Shown one piece after another: positions 35,101 to 42,898 of a stretch of DNA of 64,000 bases. The position numbers and the translations under genes were made by a program. The notes beneath the pieces are model-generated. The model saw only the letters and a list, made by a program, of their open reading frames with translations. It was not told the DNA's origin and did not search any database. This DNA comes from Pedobacter sp. R20-19 (lineage in GTDB: Bacteria > Bacteroidota > Bacteroidia > Sphingobacteriales > Sphingobacteriaceae). How positions within the stretch are numbered: position 1 is the first letter of the stretch; every line of letters starts with the position of its first letter. The stretch covers positions 248,001 to 312,000 of the forward strand of contig NZ_JCKI01000003.1 in NCBI RefSeq assembly GCF_000708265.2, in the 5' to 3' direction.

Positions 35101-35673
35101 ATTTAACTCCGGAAGATCAATCTCCCTACCACTTTTATCTTTAAGTTTAAGTTTTGTATTATTTTCTACAGCAACAACAGTTAAATAATTATATCCTTGT
35201 TCTTCAAGTCTCGACCACTCATTCTGCCGATAATTAACTGAAAAATATTTTTGCCCTAAAGTTTCGAAAGGCAAAATTAATGATGCTGCAGAACGATATC
35301 CGGCATAAATATGTGCATATGCCGCTACTTTTGGTTTACCTGTTGAAACTACAATGTGAATACCTTTATTGATTAATTTGCTGTTTGCATCATTAATATT
35401 TATATACGCCGCGCTTCTATCAACAGTAATTCCAACAGACGTATTTGCAGGGATTGTAACTAGTCCAGAGTTGTAATTCCCACAGGTAATGGTAACTTCT
35501 GTATCAAATTTGGAAGTGACAAATACCTCCAAATTAGCTAAACTACCACCCGTTGGAACGTGTGATGGGAAAACCGCCCAAAAATCTGTCCCTTCGTTTG
35601 AAATGTTTTGAGAAAATGCCTGGAAAGAAATGGATAGTACCAGAATAATAGCCCAAAGAAAACTCTTATTCAT
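32140..35673 (-). CDS. Secreted PKD-repeat protein with type IX (type-B) C-terminal signal
   Basis: A 1177-residue exported protein with a signal peptide (MNKSFLWAIILVLSISFQAFSQ). The first ~430 residues resemble an IgGFc-binding-like domain (NEGTDFWAVFPSHVPTGG..., then several YNYLTVVAVENNTKLKLKD-like repeats). From ~470 there follows a set of at least four PKD/Ig-like modules marked by cysteine-rich starts and W-x-F-G-D/D-F-K-D-G (WQWDFKDGS, WNWDFGDGT, YSWNFGDRY). The end (FTPNGDNVNDVWNINYL near residue 1094, VEVFNRNGSRVFF, LPVGVYYYIINPRNG) is the gliding-motility-associated type-B sorting domain. So it is delivered to the cell surface by the type IX system with the downstream PorP/SprF partner. 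Likely an adhesin or binding protein; the ligand is not known. Confidence 0.93.
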   Translation of the reverse strand: MNKSFLWAIILVLSISFQAFSQNISNEGTDFWAVFPSHVPTGGSLANLEVFVTSKFDTEVTITCGNYNSGLVTIPANTSVGITVDRSAAYININDANSKLINKGIHIVVSTGKPKVAAYAHIYAGYRSAASLILPFETLGQKYFSVNYRQNEWSRLEEQGYNYLTVVAVENNTKLKLKDKSGREIDLPELNAGDVYEYTAGLSDLTGVSVYVDPQSSSCKRFAAFSGSSNILIADCIGGNSSDPLYQQVYPTSSLGKTYGIVPFKDQAYFYRAVAVEDNTRIYQDGELISTLAKAGDFYTSPRSINGTFVSADKNILLSQYMYSAGCANQSGGRAPLGDADMVLLNSVEFNVNNITIFSSPKQEIPTRFLNVLIKTNKTSSFKINGVAPSVTWNVLPGNAAYSYAQISLVSESATLSASEGFNAIAYGYGTTESYAYSAGTNLSSNNYLTVVNNVRRDESPNGCVGQNVDFKVNLPYQPDKITWTLEGGTPEVINQPVPEVRTINGQTTYVYSYPVNKVYTEVNEYHLQVLAHVPANANNCTSGDLITNYVFNIYDLPVANFTAPVSSCANSEVTFSDQSDARTADFSITEWQWDFKDGSISREKNPQHRFVQAGRYNVTLIVKSGTGCYSDPVEKVIDIYPLPEANFTAPIETCINTNFTVQDQSTINNTTSTNTITNWNWDFGDGTAPSNDQYPTHQYTSAGLYTIKLTTTSNRGCISAEKTAVIKVTDLPQADFTMPDICLTDAVATFTSTAVNESGSSNGLTYSWNFGDRYLSAANLSTNTSTDQNGVHTYTVQGEYQVTLTITNANGCVNVKTQRFVVNGTVPRADFEVLSSGLLCSNNTVTIKNKSTVDFGRITKIEVYKDAVGEPSSFQTFDIPVQGQQIDLNYTAFGSPATQDYQIKVVAFSGGRCFDILSKTITLKAVPIITVDEFPAVCENDGNIAFNQFHEVSGIAGNGGVYSSDGRGLSANGTFNPKLAGIGSHNITYTFTADNGCTESITKSIMVYTSPRADAGSTVFILSGGEVQLPAVADGENLTYEWTPARALSNNKVLNPVASPEEDTEYTLTVKANPSGCQNTTKILVKVLQVLSPPNTFTPNGDNVNDVWNINYLESYPKATVEVFNRNGSRVFFSNGYRIPFDGTFQNEPLPVGVYYYIINPRNGRKSVTGPLTIIR

Positions 35674-35921
35674 GCTTGTTGACTAATTGAGAATCGCTAT
35701 ACATTTGTTGGTTAAATAGATATGCAATATACTATTTATCAGGGATAACGAAAGTAAATTGAAAAAATTTAACACATTCTGAAAAAAATGTATTATTTCA
35801 TATACCCTAAATCGTTTGATTAATAAATATATTCAACCTATAAGCTATTATCACACCAACCAGATTAAGTTTTACTTCCATTAACATTACGATACTAATT
35901 AATTTATAGAAATAATTTTTT

Positions 35922-36042
35922 GTTGGCCAGACACCAACCGATAAATAAATAATGATGAATTTATGAAGATAAATTTTCGGTTAGTGAGACACCAACCGAC
36001 GGATAGAATAATATTCTAAACAACTAAAGTGAAACACCGATA
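35922..36042. repeat. Short repeat array with ACACCAACCG units
   Basis: The sequence GACACCAACCGA appears at 35930 and 35988 and a degenerate AACACCGATAGA at 36033. The second unit forms a hairpin, CGGTTAGTG, loop AGA, CACCAACCG (one mismatch). The rest of 35674-36051 is A+T-rich with nothing recognisable. Possible regulatory RNA, terminator set or mobile repeat. Confidence 0.5.
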
Positions 36043-36051
36043 GATGAATAT

Positions 36052-36258
36052 TTAATCTTCGCTTTGATCTGACTGATCACCACTGCCCAATTTTTCTGAA
36101 AAATCTTTTGCCCGATCATCTGCTGCTGTATCACCTTGTTTTTCTGGCTCTAAATTCTCATCCAAACGATCATTCCAATCATTTAAACCTTTAGAAAGAT
36201 TTTCCTGGGCTTGCTTTGAGAATTTAGATTTGTCCTGATCTTTGTTTTGATTTTCCAT
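36052..36258 (-). CDS. Small acidic hydrophilic protein (68 aa), unknown
   Basis: Composed almost only of charged and polar residues (D, E, K, Q, S, N) with no hydrophobic core: SKFSKQAQENLSKGLNDWND followed by RLDENLEPEKQGDTAADDRAKDF, then a very acidic end (SGDQSDQSED). Such proteins are usually disordered or form a single helix. It lies just downstream of tatA on the same strand (57 bases) and may be co-transcribed with it. I recognise no family. It has an ATG and a composition unlike the non-coding sequence around it, so it is probably real. Confidence 0.55.
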   Translation of the reverse strand: MENQNKDQDKSKFSKQAQENLSKGLNDWNDRLDENLEPEKQGDTAADDRAKDFSEKLGSGDQSDQSED

Positions 36259-36314
36259 TATGGTTATTTATAATTAAAACATCTCCGATGAGAAAAAAGT
36301 TTATACAGCCCTTA

Positions 36315-36455
36315 TTATTTTTTAACAGGCTCATCCTTTGCGTCTTTAAATTCCTTCACACTTTTCCCCATTCCACGCATCAATTCCGGCAACTTCTTAC
36401 CCCCAAAAATTAAGAGAATTACCACCCCAATTAATATGATTTCTATAACTGACAT
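36315..36455 (-). CDS. tatA: Twin-arginine translocase subunit TatA/TatE
   Basis: The 46-residue product (ATG 36455) starts with the membrane helix MSVIEIILIGVVILLIFGGKK, then the conserved amphipathic helix opening FGGKKLPELMRGMGKSVKEF. It oligomerises in the cytoplasmic membrane to form the pore for folded proteins with twin-arginine signals. An alternative start 57 bases upstream adds 19 residues that do not fit the family, so I reject it. It is shorter than most TatA (about 60-90), having lost most of the C-terminal polar tail. No tatC is seen nearby. Confidence 0.93.
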   Translation of the reverse strand: MSVIEIILIGVVILLIFGGKKLPELMRGMGKSVKEFKDAKDEPVKK

Positions 36456-36523
36456 AATTTTTATTTTTAAACAAGATACGCTAAAATGAAATATATTATT
36501 TTTAATATGCATTTAATTCATAA

Positions 36524-37378
36524 CTAAGCTAACAGCGCATTTAATGTTCTGTCCTTAATTTGTGGAACATTACCATGCCTGATAAATTCCGCAAAGCCAC
36601 GCAACTGTTTGATGGATTTAATAGCTTCATAACCCTCATAAGTAGTTCTGATCTTATTCAGCAATAGTGTATCCGTTTTAAACATATCACTTTCGGTAAG
36701 CATTCCTTTTTTTAAGAAGAGTTTAATCAATTCTGCCATTTTTCCATTTGCGTAAAGATGGAGTGGGAGTTTAAATACTTCATTATTTAATTTCTTAAAT
36801 GCCTCATTGATCCATTGCACCTCTGCATCGTCATTTACTGCTATTATCCCATTCTTTAATACAACAGCATTTAAAAACTGTCTTGCCCTTTGCCTGGTTA
36901 TAATTTCACCATGAATCCCATCCCGTAGGGTATAATCTAACCGATCTGCACAAAGCGATGGCATAGGCTGTTCTAAAATATTAAAAATGCCATAAATGAT
37001 CTGATTTGCATTATAGCCATACTTAAGCAAAACATCCGGAATTTCAGATTTATAAATCACTTCAGCAAAAATCTTTTCATGATAATCCTCTCCAACATGA
37101 TCGAATACATAATCACCAACATGAGAAAAAGCGGTATGAGAAACATCATGTAGCAAGCCGGCAATTTGTTCTAGTTCAGAGCCGCCCATTTTTTTTACCA
37201 GCATGGCTACACCTATCGCGTGCTCTAAGCGTGAATGGCAAATAGATGGATTAACCAGAAAAATTGCTCCACTCTGGTGTATGTCAGCTAAACGTTTTAA
37301 TGCATCTGTTTGTAAAAGCGCATCAAATACCTTTGGAAATTCCATTTTTCCGTATAAAAAATCATTTAGCTGAATCAT
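36524..37378 (-). CDS. HD-domain phosphohydrolase
   Basis: A 284-residue soluble protein. HD motifs: SRLEHAIGVAMLVKKMGG with the first His near residue 49, LLHDVSHTAFSHVGDYVFDH with the HD pair near 77-78, and a further D in LCADRLDYTLRDGIHG near 143. This arrangement (H...HD...D) and the HTAFSH stretch match the dNTP triphosphohydrolase-like HD family (similar to YdhJ/SAMHD1-like relatives), which may hydrolyse nucleotides. Upstream is a -7-like element. It is divergent from the TetR regulator gene with a 215-base gap. Substrate unknown. Confidence 0.85.
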   Translation of the reverse strand: MIQLNDFLYGKMEFPKVFDALLQTDALKRLADIHQSGAIFLVNPSICHSRLEHAIGVAMLVKKMGGSELEQIAGLLHDVSHTAFSHVGDYVFDHVGEDYHEKIFAEVIYKSEIPDVLLKYGYNANQIIYGIFNILEQPMPSLCADRLDYTLRDGIHGEIITRQRARQFLNAVVLKNGIIAVNDDAEVQWINEAFKKLNNEVFKLPLHLYANGKMAELIKLFLKKGMLTESDMFKTDTLLLNKIRTTYEGYEAIKSIKQLRGFAEFIRHGNVPQIKDRTLNALLA

Positions 37379-37403
37379 ATAAATGGGAATAAATATTGAA
37401 GCA

Positions 37404-37411
37404 CAAATATA
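37404..37411 (-). promoter_or_regulatory. Putative -7 element of the HD phosphohydrolase gene
   Basis: CAAATATA read leftward is TATATTTG, a full match to TAnnTTTG, 26 bases before the ATG at 37378. The nearest TTTG upstream is only 13 bases away, so the -33 element is not ideal. Confidence 0.4.
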
Positions 37412-37571
37412 CTAATTTATTTAGCAAAAAGATAGAATTAATCAATCTTTACCTATCATTTAAGCTATTCAAATTAGTTAAAAAACAACTTTCAAATATT
37501 TTGAAATCTATTATTACAAAATAATGATCTACATTTCAAAAGATACAAAACAAGCAAATTAATAAAACGTT

Positions 37572-37593
37572 ATTATTGTAAATAAACGATAAT
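37572..37593. promoter_or_regulatory. Possible TetR operator next to the regulator start
   Basis: ATTATTGT (37572-37579), six bases, ACGATAAT (37586-37593): an inverted repeat with one mismatch ending right at the ATG. TetR repressors often bind such sites in their own control region. Confidence 0.35.
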
Positions 37594-38247
37594 ATGGCAA
37601 CTGCTCAACAGATTAGAAAAGCATATATAGATTATGTTTTAACCAATGATGAAAAACCAAAAACGGTTTATTCTTTTGCAAAGAAGATTAAAATTACCGA
37701 AGCAGAATTTTATCAGTTTTTTTCATCTTTTGAAAGTATAGAGAAAACCATCTGGTTTGAATTCACTTTTGAAACCATTAGTAAAATAAAGGAGCAAGAG
37801 GTTTGGTTGCAATATACCTCACGTGAAAAAATGCTTTCTTTTTTTTATAGCTATCTCGAAAATCTAAAAAGCGAACGTAGCTTCGTTATTTATAGTTTAA
37901 AAAATTATAGGGGCAAGTTTTCTACGCCAGATATATTAGCTGGTGTTAAGCCTATTTTTGAGAATTTTGCTCAGGAAATTATTGATGAAGGTCTAGAAAA
38001 CGGCGAATTGGCTGAGCGTAAATTTTTAACGAAACGTTATAAAGATGCCCTTTGGATTCAGTTTTCATTTATCCTTAATTTCTGGATCAATGATGATAGT
38101 GATGGCTTTGAGAAAAGTGACGAAGCTATTGAAAAGGGAATCAACGTTACCTTCGATCTTTTTCAGCATTCACCTATTGATAACCTGATTGATTATGGGA
38201 AGTTTCTATCCAGAAACGGGAAGTTTAAAGAAAAAATGGGATTATAA
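37594..38247 (+). CDS. TetR family transcriptional regulator
   Basis: The 217-residue protein has an N-terminal helix-turn-helix that is weaker than usual (QQIRKAYIDYVLTNDEKPKTVYSFAKKIKITEAEFYQFFSSF); the turn KKIKITEAEFYQFF is where the recognition helix should be. The rest is an all-helical ligand-binding domain. It belongs to the TetR-like group that in Bacteroidota is paired with an AarF/UbiB kinase gene, as here: the ATPase-like kinase begins 6 bases after its stop. Ligand and target unknown. Confidence 0.75.
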   Translation: MATAQQIRKAYIDYVLTNDEKPKTVYSFAKKIKITEAEFYQFFSSFESIEKTIWFEFTFETISKIKEQEVWLQYTSREKMLSFFYSYLENLKSERSFVIYSLKNYRGKFSTPDILAGVKPIFENFAQEIIDEGLENGELAERKFLTKRYKDALWIQFSFILNFWINDDSDGFEKSDEAIEKGINVTFDLFQHSPIDNLIDYGKFLSRNGKFKEKMGL

Positions 38248-38253
38248 TCATTA

Positions 38254-39558
38254 ATGAAGACACAACAGAGTATTCCAACAACTAAAGTAGAGCGCTCGGC
38301 AAAATTTGTAAAAACAGGTTTTCAAATTGGCGGAAACTATATCAAGCATTATTCAAAAAAACTGTTCAATCCGGATATGGATAGAGATCAGTTAAATGAA
38401 GATAATGCAACTGATATTTATAAATCATTGAGTGAACTTAAAGGTAGTGCTTTAAAAATAGCGCAGATGTTGAGTATGGATAAAAATATCCTGCCAAAAT
38501 CTTACGTAGATAAATTTACGCAATCGCAATACAATGCACCTCCCCTTTCAGGCCCTTTAATTGTGCGTACGTTTACCAAAAACTTTGGCAAAACGCCTGA
38601 GCAAATTTTTGATACATTTAATTTGAACTCCAGCAATGCCGCATCTATCGGACAAGTGCATCAAGCTACGCTTAATGGCAAAAAACTTGCCGTTAAAATT
38701 CAATACCCCGGTGTTGGTGACAGTATCTCATCAGATTTAAAACTGGTAAAGCCATTTGCTTTCCGGTTATTAGGAATGTCTGAGCGGGAACTGAATATCT
38801 ACATCAAAGAAGTGGAAGAACGCTTATTAGAAGAAACAGATTATGAGCTTGAAGTAAGAAGATCAATCCAGTTCTCTGAAGACTGCAAAAACCTTGATCA
38901 TGTTATTTTTCCAAAATACTATCCGGATTTATCTGGTAAACGAATTATTACGATGGATTGGCTGGATGGATTACACTTAAAAGAGTTTTTAAAAACAAAT
39001 CCTTCTCAGGAACTGAGGAATAAGATCGGTCAGGCTCTTTGGGATTTTTATAATTTTCAGCAGCATGAACTTCGTGCTGTTCACGCAGACCCGCATCCTG
39101 GCAACTTTATGATTACGCCAGATGAAGATTTAGGTGTAATTGATTTTGGCTGCATTAAAGAATTGCCTAATGATTTCTATTACCCTTTCTTCTCGTTGAT
39201 TTCTACAGATGTAATTAATGATAAAACCAAAACGATTGATGCCTTTAGAAAGCTGGATATGATTCATTCGGATGATACAGATGAGCAGGTAGAATTTTAC
39301 TATAAGGCATATAAGGAAATGATTAGTCTTTTTGCAAAACCTTACATCAGCAAGGTATTTGATTTTAGCAAAACAGAATTTTTTGAACAATTATATCTTT
39401 ATGGTGAGAAGATTTCAAAAATGCCCGAATTTAAACAAGCCAGAGGTGTAAAACATTTCATTTATGTAAACCGTACAAACTTTGGCTTATATCAAATTTT
39501 ACACGAATTAAAAGCGATGGTGAATACGGATACTTATGAGCCGACTTTAAATAGATAA
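38254..39558 (+). CDS. AarF/UbiB (ABC1) family atypical kinase
   Basis: A 434-residue member of the ABC1 protein-kinase-like family, which includes UbiB/COQ8. The signatures are present: SELKGSALKIAQMLSMD (the KxGQ-like region, here K-I-A-Q instead of K-x-G-Q) near residue 60, the AASIGQVHQATLNGKKLAVKI nucleotide loop with the conserved lysine near 130, and the catalytic ADPHPGNFMI and DFGCIKELP motifs near 278-300. In other bacteria members support isoprenoid-quinone (menaquinone) synthesis or lipid homeostasis. It is probably co-expressed with the TetR gene 6 bases upstream. The convergent response regulator follows with no gap. Confidence 0.93.
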   Translation: MKTQQSIPTTKVERSAKFVKTGFQIGGNYIKHYSKKLFNPDMDRDQLNEDNATDIYKSLSELKGSALKIAQMLSMDKNILPKSYVDKFTQSQYNAPPLSGPLIVRTFTKNFGKTPEQIFDTFNLNSSNAASIGQVHQATLNGKKLAVKIQYPGVGDSISSDLKLVKPFAFRLLGMSERELNIYIKEVEERLLEETDYELEVRRSIQFSEDCKNLDHVIFPKYYPDLSGKRIITMDWLDGLHLKEFLKTNPSQELRNKIGQALWDFYNFQQHELRAVHADPHPGNFMITPDEDLGVIDFGCIKELPNDFYYPFFSLISTDVINDKTKTIDAFRKLDMIHSDDTDEQVEFYYKAYKEMISLFAKPYISKVFDFSKTEFFEQLYLYGEKISKMPEFKQARGVKHFIYVNRTNFGLYQILHELKAMVNTDTYEPTLNR

Positions 39559-39915
39559 TTAACTGTTTTTTTTCACCACATTGATCATATGGTCAATATC
39601 AAATGGCTTTTCGATATAATCATCAGCTTTGCATTCTTTTGCCTCTTCAGGAAGTTTATTAGAGGTAGAGGTGAGTACAGCAGAAACATCTTCAGTTTCA
39701 GGATCAGATTTTAATTCTTTAATTACTTCTGATCCTTTCTTTTTACCTTTGATGTGGTCATCTACAATCACAACATCCGGTTCAATTTCATCTATTCTTT
39801 CTACTGGATCAGTTGTTAATGATGCGGTAACATCAAACCCCTCTTCTTCCAATACCTGGTCCATTATTTCAAGAATTTCTTTATTGTCCTGAACAAGCAC
39901 AACCTTTTTCTTCAT
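39559..39915 (-). CDS. Single-domain response regulator (receiver only)
   Basis: A 118-residue CheY-like receiver with no output domain. The phospho-accepting Asp is in VDVVIVDDHIKGKKKGSE near residue 53 and the conserved Lys is in YIEKPFDIDHMI near 104. The acidic pocket at the start reads VQDNKEIL, with Gln in place of one of the two usual acidic residues, which may weaken magnesium binding. There is no histidine kinase next to it, so the partner is elsewhere. Convergent with the AarF gene (stop codons adjacent). Confidence 0.9.
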   Translation of the reverse strand: MKKKVVLVQDNKEILEIMDQVLEEEGFDVTASLTTDPVERIDEIEPDVVIVDDHIKGKKKGSEVIKELKSDPETEDVSAVLTSTSNKLPEEAKECKADDYIEKPFDIDHMINVVKKNS

Positions 39916-40184
39916 AGAGTTTGTAAGAATATTTTTTTAAAGATAATAAAAAGGAACTATTCAAAATTCAATCCTTCGTTTTTTTACAATTGGTTCAAAA
40001 ATTTTTCATGATTTCGTCTTGAATTAAAGCCCGTTCGTCGAGAATTTTACATCAATGGTATAAAAGCGACAAATGGCCTGCAACGTTTTCTCATTCGTTG
40101 CGTCTTATCTACAAAACAACAATAAAAAGACTTAAACAATTCAATAACAATTAATTAACATTTAATTATTAAATAAAAGACATT

Positions 40185-40787
40185 ATGAAAACTTCAATCA
40201 AAACCCTAATCGCAACTTCATTAACAGCTATCGTTTTATCTACAGCTGTATTTTCAACAAGAGTTTCTGCTTCAGAAATTCACCCCTTAACAATTTCGGC
40301 AGTAGGCAATTTCAAAAAAGTCTCAGTAAAAGGAAATGTAGAAGTTATTTTAATTCAGCGCGCCAACAATGGTGTTGCTTATGCAGAAGACAATGCAGGA
40401 ACTGCTAAAATTATGCACGATGGCGATGTTCTCCGTATTACTTCTACCGACAGAACAACTGCAAAAGTAATTGTATACGTAACAGACATTTACAGAATTG
40501 AAGCAGCAGAAAATGCTGTGGTTAAAACAGAAGGCAAATTAAACTCAAAATATCTTCAAATCTTTTTAAAAGGAAATGCACATGCAGAGATTAATACTAC
40601 CACAGAAGGCTTATATACCGTTATTCAGGATAACGCAGATTTAAAATTAAGTGGCTCAACTGATAACCATACATTGGTAATGGGCAACACACAAAAACTT
40701 ACCATTGATAAGTTTGCTGCTTTAAAAACCAATATCAGCTCAATAGAAATTTCAGCAGTAGGAAAAGAAATAGCATCAATCAACTAA
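40185..40787 (+). CDS. GIN-domain (DUF2807) exported protein
   Basis: A 200-residue protein with a signal peptide (MKTSIKTLIATSLTAIVLSTAVFS). The rest is a parallel beta-helix-like head-domain pattern: AVGNFKKVSVKGNVEVILIQ, LRITSTDRTTAKVIVYV, RIEAAENAVVKTEGKL and YLQIFLKGNAHAEINTTTE, which is the DUF2807/GIN motif of repeated I-x-V-x-G-x-V-x-V strands. Such proteins are common in Bacteroidota, exported and of unknown function (some are upregulated under envelope stress). It has a strong terminator of its own and no operon partner. Confidence 0.8.
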   Translation: MKTSIKTLIATSLTAIVLSTAVFSTRVSASEIHPLTISAVGNFKKVSVKGNVEVILIQRANNGVAYAEDNAGTAKIMHDGDVLRITSTDRTTAKVIVYVTDIYRIEAAENAVVKTEGKLNSKYLQIFLKGNAHAEINTTTEGLYTVIQDNADLKLSGSTDNHTLVMGNTQKLTIDKFAALKTNISSIEISAVGKEIASIN

Positions 40788-40806
40788 TTTAAAAGCACAA
40801 TTCTAG

Positions 40807-40841
40807 AAATGGCTTTCTGATTCTTCAGGAAGCCATTTTTA
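40807..40841 (+). terminator. Terminator after the GIN-domain gene
   Basis: AAATGGCTTTCTGA, loop TTCT, TCAGGAAGCCATTTTT: a nearly perfect 14-bp stem (one mismatch) ending in T residues, 20 bases after the stop codon. Confidence 0.88.
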
Positions 40842-40908
40842 TTTAAGGCCTGCCGAACTTCAGATTATCTTCAGAAATGATCTGTAACTTGCTCAAATTT
40901 CTAATTAA

Positions 40909-42855
40909 ATGAGCCATATATTTAAAAGCCGATATTCTATACTTATTGGTTTTATTATCTATTTTATTACCTTCTCTTTCATTATTCGCACCATTTTATT
41001 TGTGCTATCCTTTCCACATGCTGATTTTACTTTTTTGGAAATCTGCAGATGTTATCTTTTTGGATTTTTCTTTGATTTTGGGACAGCTTTAATTATCACT
41101 TCATTTTATGCCTTGTATTTACTGATTTTTCCAGATCGGCTATATCATACTAAATGGAATAAGGTAATTACCTTCTCTGCATTTTTTCTTTTTCTTTTAC
41201 TGACGCTTTTTTCTTTCTTCGCTGAGATCACTTTTTGGCAAGAATTTGAAAGCAGATTCAATTTTATTGCTGTAGATTATCTTATCTATACTTATGAGGT
41301 AATTCATAACATTAATGAGTCTTATCCATTGCCCTATTTAATTTCAATAATGGTGATTATTGCTTTGATCATCACGTATATTTTCAGCAGATTAAAGATT
41401 TTTAAATTAAGTTTTGAAGGCATAACGCCTTTAAAGAGCAGATTAATTTATACTGTACCACTAATTTTGACGGCAATTTTGTTTTCTCTTGTTGTTAAAA
41501 ATAGTGCCACAGAGCGAGGCAATAATCGCTATGCCAATGAATTGAGTAAAGCTGGTATTTATTCCTTCTTTGCAGCATTTAAAAATAACGAATTAAACTA
41601 CCATGAATTTTACAAGCTTATTGACAACAAAAATGCCTTCACTATCATAAGAAATCAACTGGCTCAAAAGGGAGTATCCTTTGAAAAAGGTTTAACCATT
41701 TCGCGTGAGATTAAAGGAGCAAAATCAATTTATCAGCCGAATGTGATTATGATTACGGTTGAAAGTTTAAGTGCTGAATTTTTAGCTCATTATGGAAACA
41801 CTCAAAAGCTTACACCATACCTGGATACGATTGCCAATAAAAGTGTTTTCTTTAGTGATATGTACGCAACAGGTACCAGAACCGTTAGGGGAATGGAAGC
41901 ACTCACCCTATCTATACCGCCAACACCAGGGAGCAGTATTGTTAGACGAAATGACAATGAGAATCTATTTACAGTTGGCCATGTATTTAAGGAAAAGGGA
42001 TATATAAATACTTTCTTTTATGGCGGTGATGGCTACTTTGATAACATGAATCACTTTTTTGGCAATAACGGCTATAATATTGTAGACAGAGGAAGAAAAT
42101 TATTGGATGAAACTTATCAGGGTAGCCGAAAATTAATTGCAGATCAGGATGTAACCTTTGAAAACGCATGGGGCATTTGCGATGAAGATATTTTTAATGT
42201 AGTAATGAAAGATGCTGATGAAAAATATAAGCATCAGCAGTTGTTTAATGATTTTGTGATGACCACCTCCAATCACAGGCCTTTTACCTTTCCTGCCAAT
42301 AAAATTAACTTTCCATCAGGCACCAGAGAGGCTGCTGTAAGATATACTGATTATGCAATTGGGAAATTTATTGAGCAGATTAAAACCAAACCCTATTTTA
42401 AAAATACGATTATTATCATTGTTGCAGATCATTGCGCCAGTAGTGCCGGTAAAAATGAAGTTGATATTTCCAAATATCAGATTCCCTGTATGATTTTTAA
42501 TTTAAAAAACCAGCCTGCTATGAACATTTCTAAAATGACGTCACAAATAGACTTGTTTCCAACACTTTGGCATTTATTGGGCTGGAATTATACGAGTGAA
42601 TTTTACGGTCAGAACGTTTTGGATGATCATTACCAATCACGTGTATTCCTGGGTACCTATCAAAAGCTGGCCTATCTTAAAGGCGACAGTTTACTGTTGT
42701 TAAGTCCACATAGAAAGGTAGATACCTATTTATATAATAAATCTAAAAATATACAGATTCCTCATCAACTATCGAAAAAAGTGGTGAATGAAGGCATTGC
42801 AAATTATCAAACAGCCTTTGATTTATTTAAGGATGGAAAATTGAAACTCAAATGA
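40909..42855 (+). CDS. LTA-synthase-family sulfatase (phosphoglycerol transferase-like)
   Basis: The 648-residue protein has about five membrane segments in its first ~200 residues (e.g. YSILIGFIIYFITFSFII and LLLTLFSFFAEITFW), then a large extracytoplasmic sulfatase/alkaline-phosphatase-fold domain. Its catalytic elements are MITVESLSAEFLAHYG near residue 283, the nucleophile-bearing ATGTRTVRGMEALTL near 320, and late metal-binding VADHCASSAG near 505. Members transfer phosphoglycerol (LtaS) or phosphoethanolamine to envelope glycans or lipids; Bacteroidota do not make classical LTA, so the natural substrate is an open question. It ends in a hairpin terminator shared with the next, convergent gene. 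Confidence 0.9.
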   Translation: MSHIFKSRYSILIGFIIYFITFSFIIRTILFVLSFPHADFTFLEICRCYLFGFFFDFGTALIITSFYALYLLIFPDRLYHTKWNKVITFSAFFLFLLLTLFSFFAEITFWQEFESRFNFIAVDYLIYTYEVIHNINESYPLPYLISIMVIIALIITYIFSRLKIFKLSFEGITPLKSRLIYTVPLILTAILFSLVVKNSATERGNNRYANELSKAGIYSFFAAFKNNELNYHEFYKLIDNKNAFTIIRNQLAQKGVSFEKGLTISREIKGAKSIYQPNVIMITVESLSAEFLAHYGNTQKLTPYLDTIANKSVFFSDMYATGTRTVRGMEALTLSIPPTPGSSIVRRNDNENLFTVGHVFKEKGYINTFFYGGDGYFDNMNHFFGNNGYNIVDRGRKLLDETYQGSRKLIADQDVTFENAWGICDEDIFNVVMKDADEKYKHQQLFNDFVMTTSNHRPFTFPANKINFPSGTREAAVRYTDYAIGKFIEQIKTKPYFKNTIIIIVADHCASSAGKNEVDISKYQIPCMIFNLKNQPAMNISKMTSQIDLFPTLWHLLGWNYTSEFYGQNVLDDHYQSRVFLGTYQKLAYLKGDSLLLLSPHRKVDTYLYNKSKNIQIPHQLSKKVVNEGIANYQTAFDLFKDGKLKLK

Positions 42856-42884
42856 ATCTTATAGGCTTTAAAACCTATAAGATT
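42855..42884. terminator. Two-way terminator between convergent genes
   Basis: AATCTTATAGG (42855-42865), loop of 8, CCTATAAGATT (42874-42884): a perfect 11-bp stem in the 43-base gap between the sulfatase gene and the leftward GAF-like gene, starting at the last base of the stop codon. Confidence 0.85.
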
Positions 42885-42898
42885 TATTTAAAATAAAA

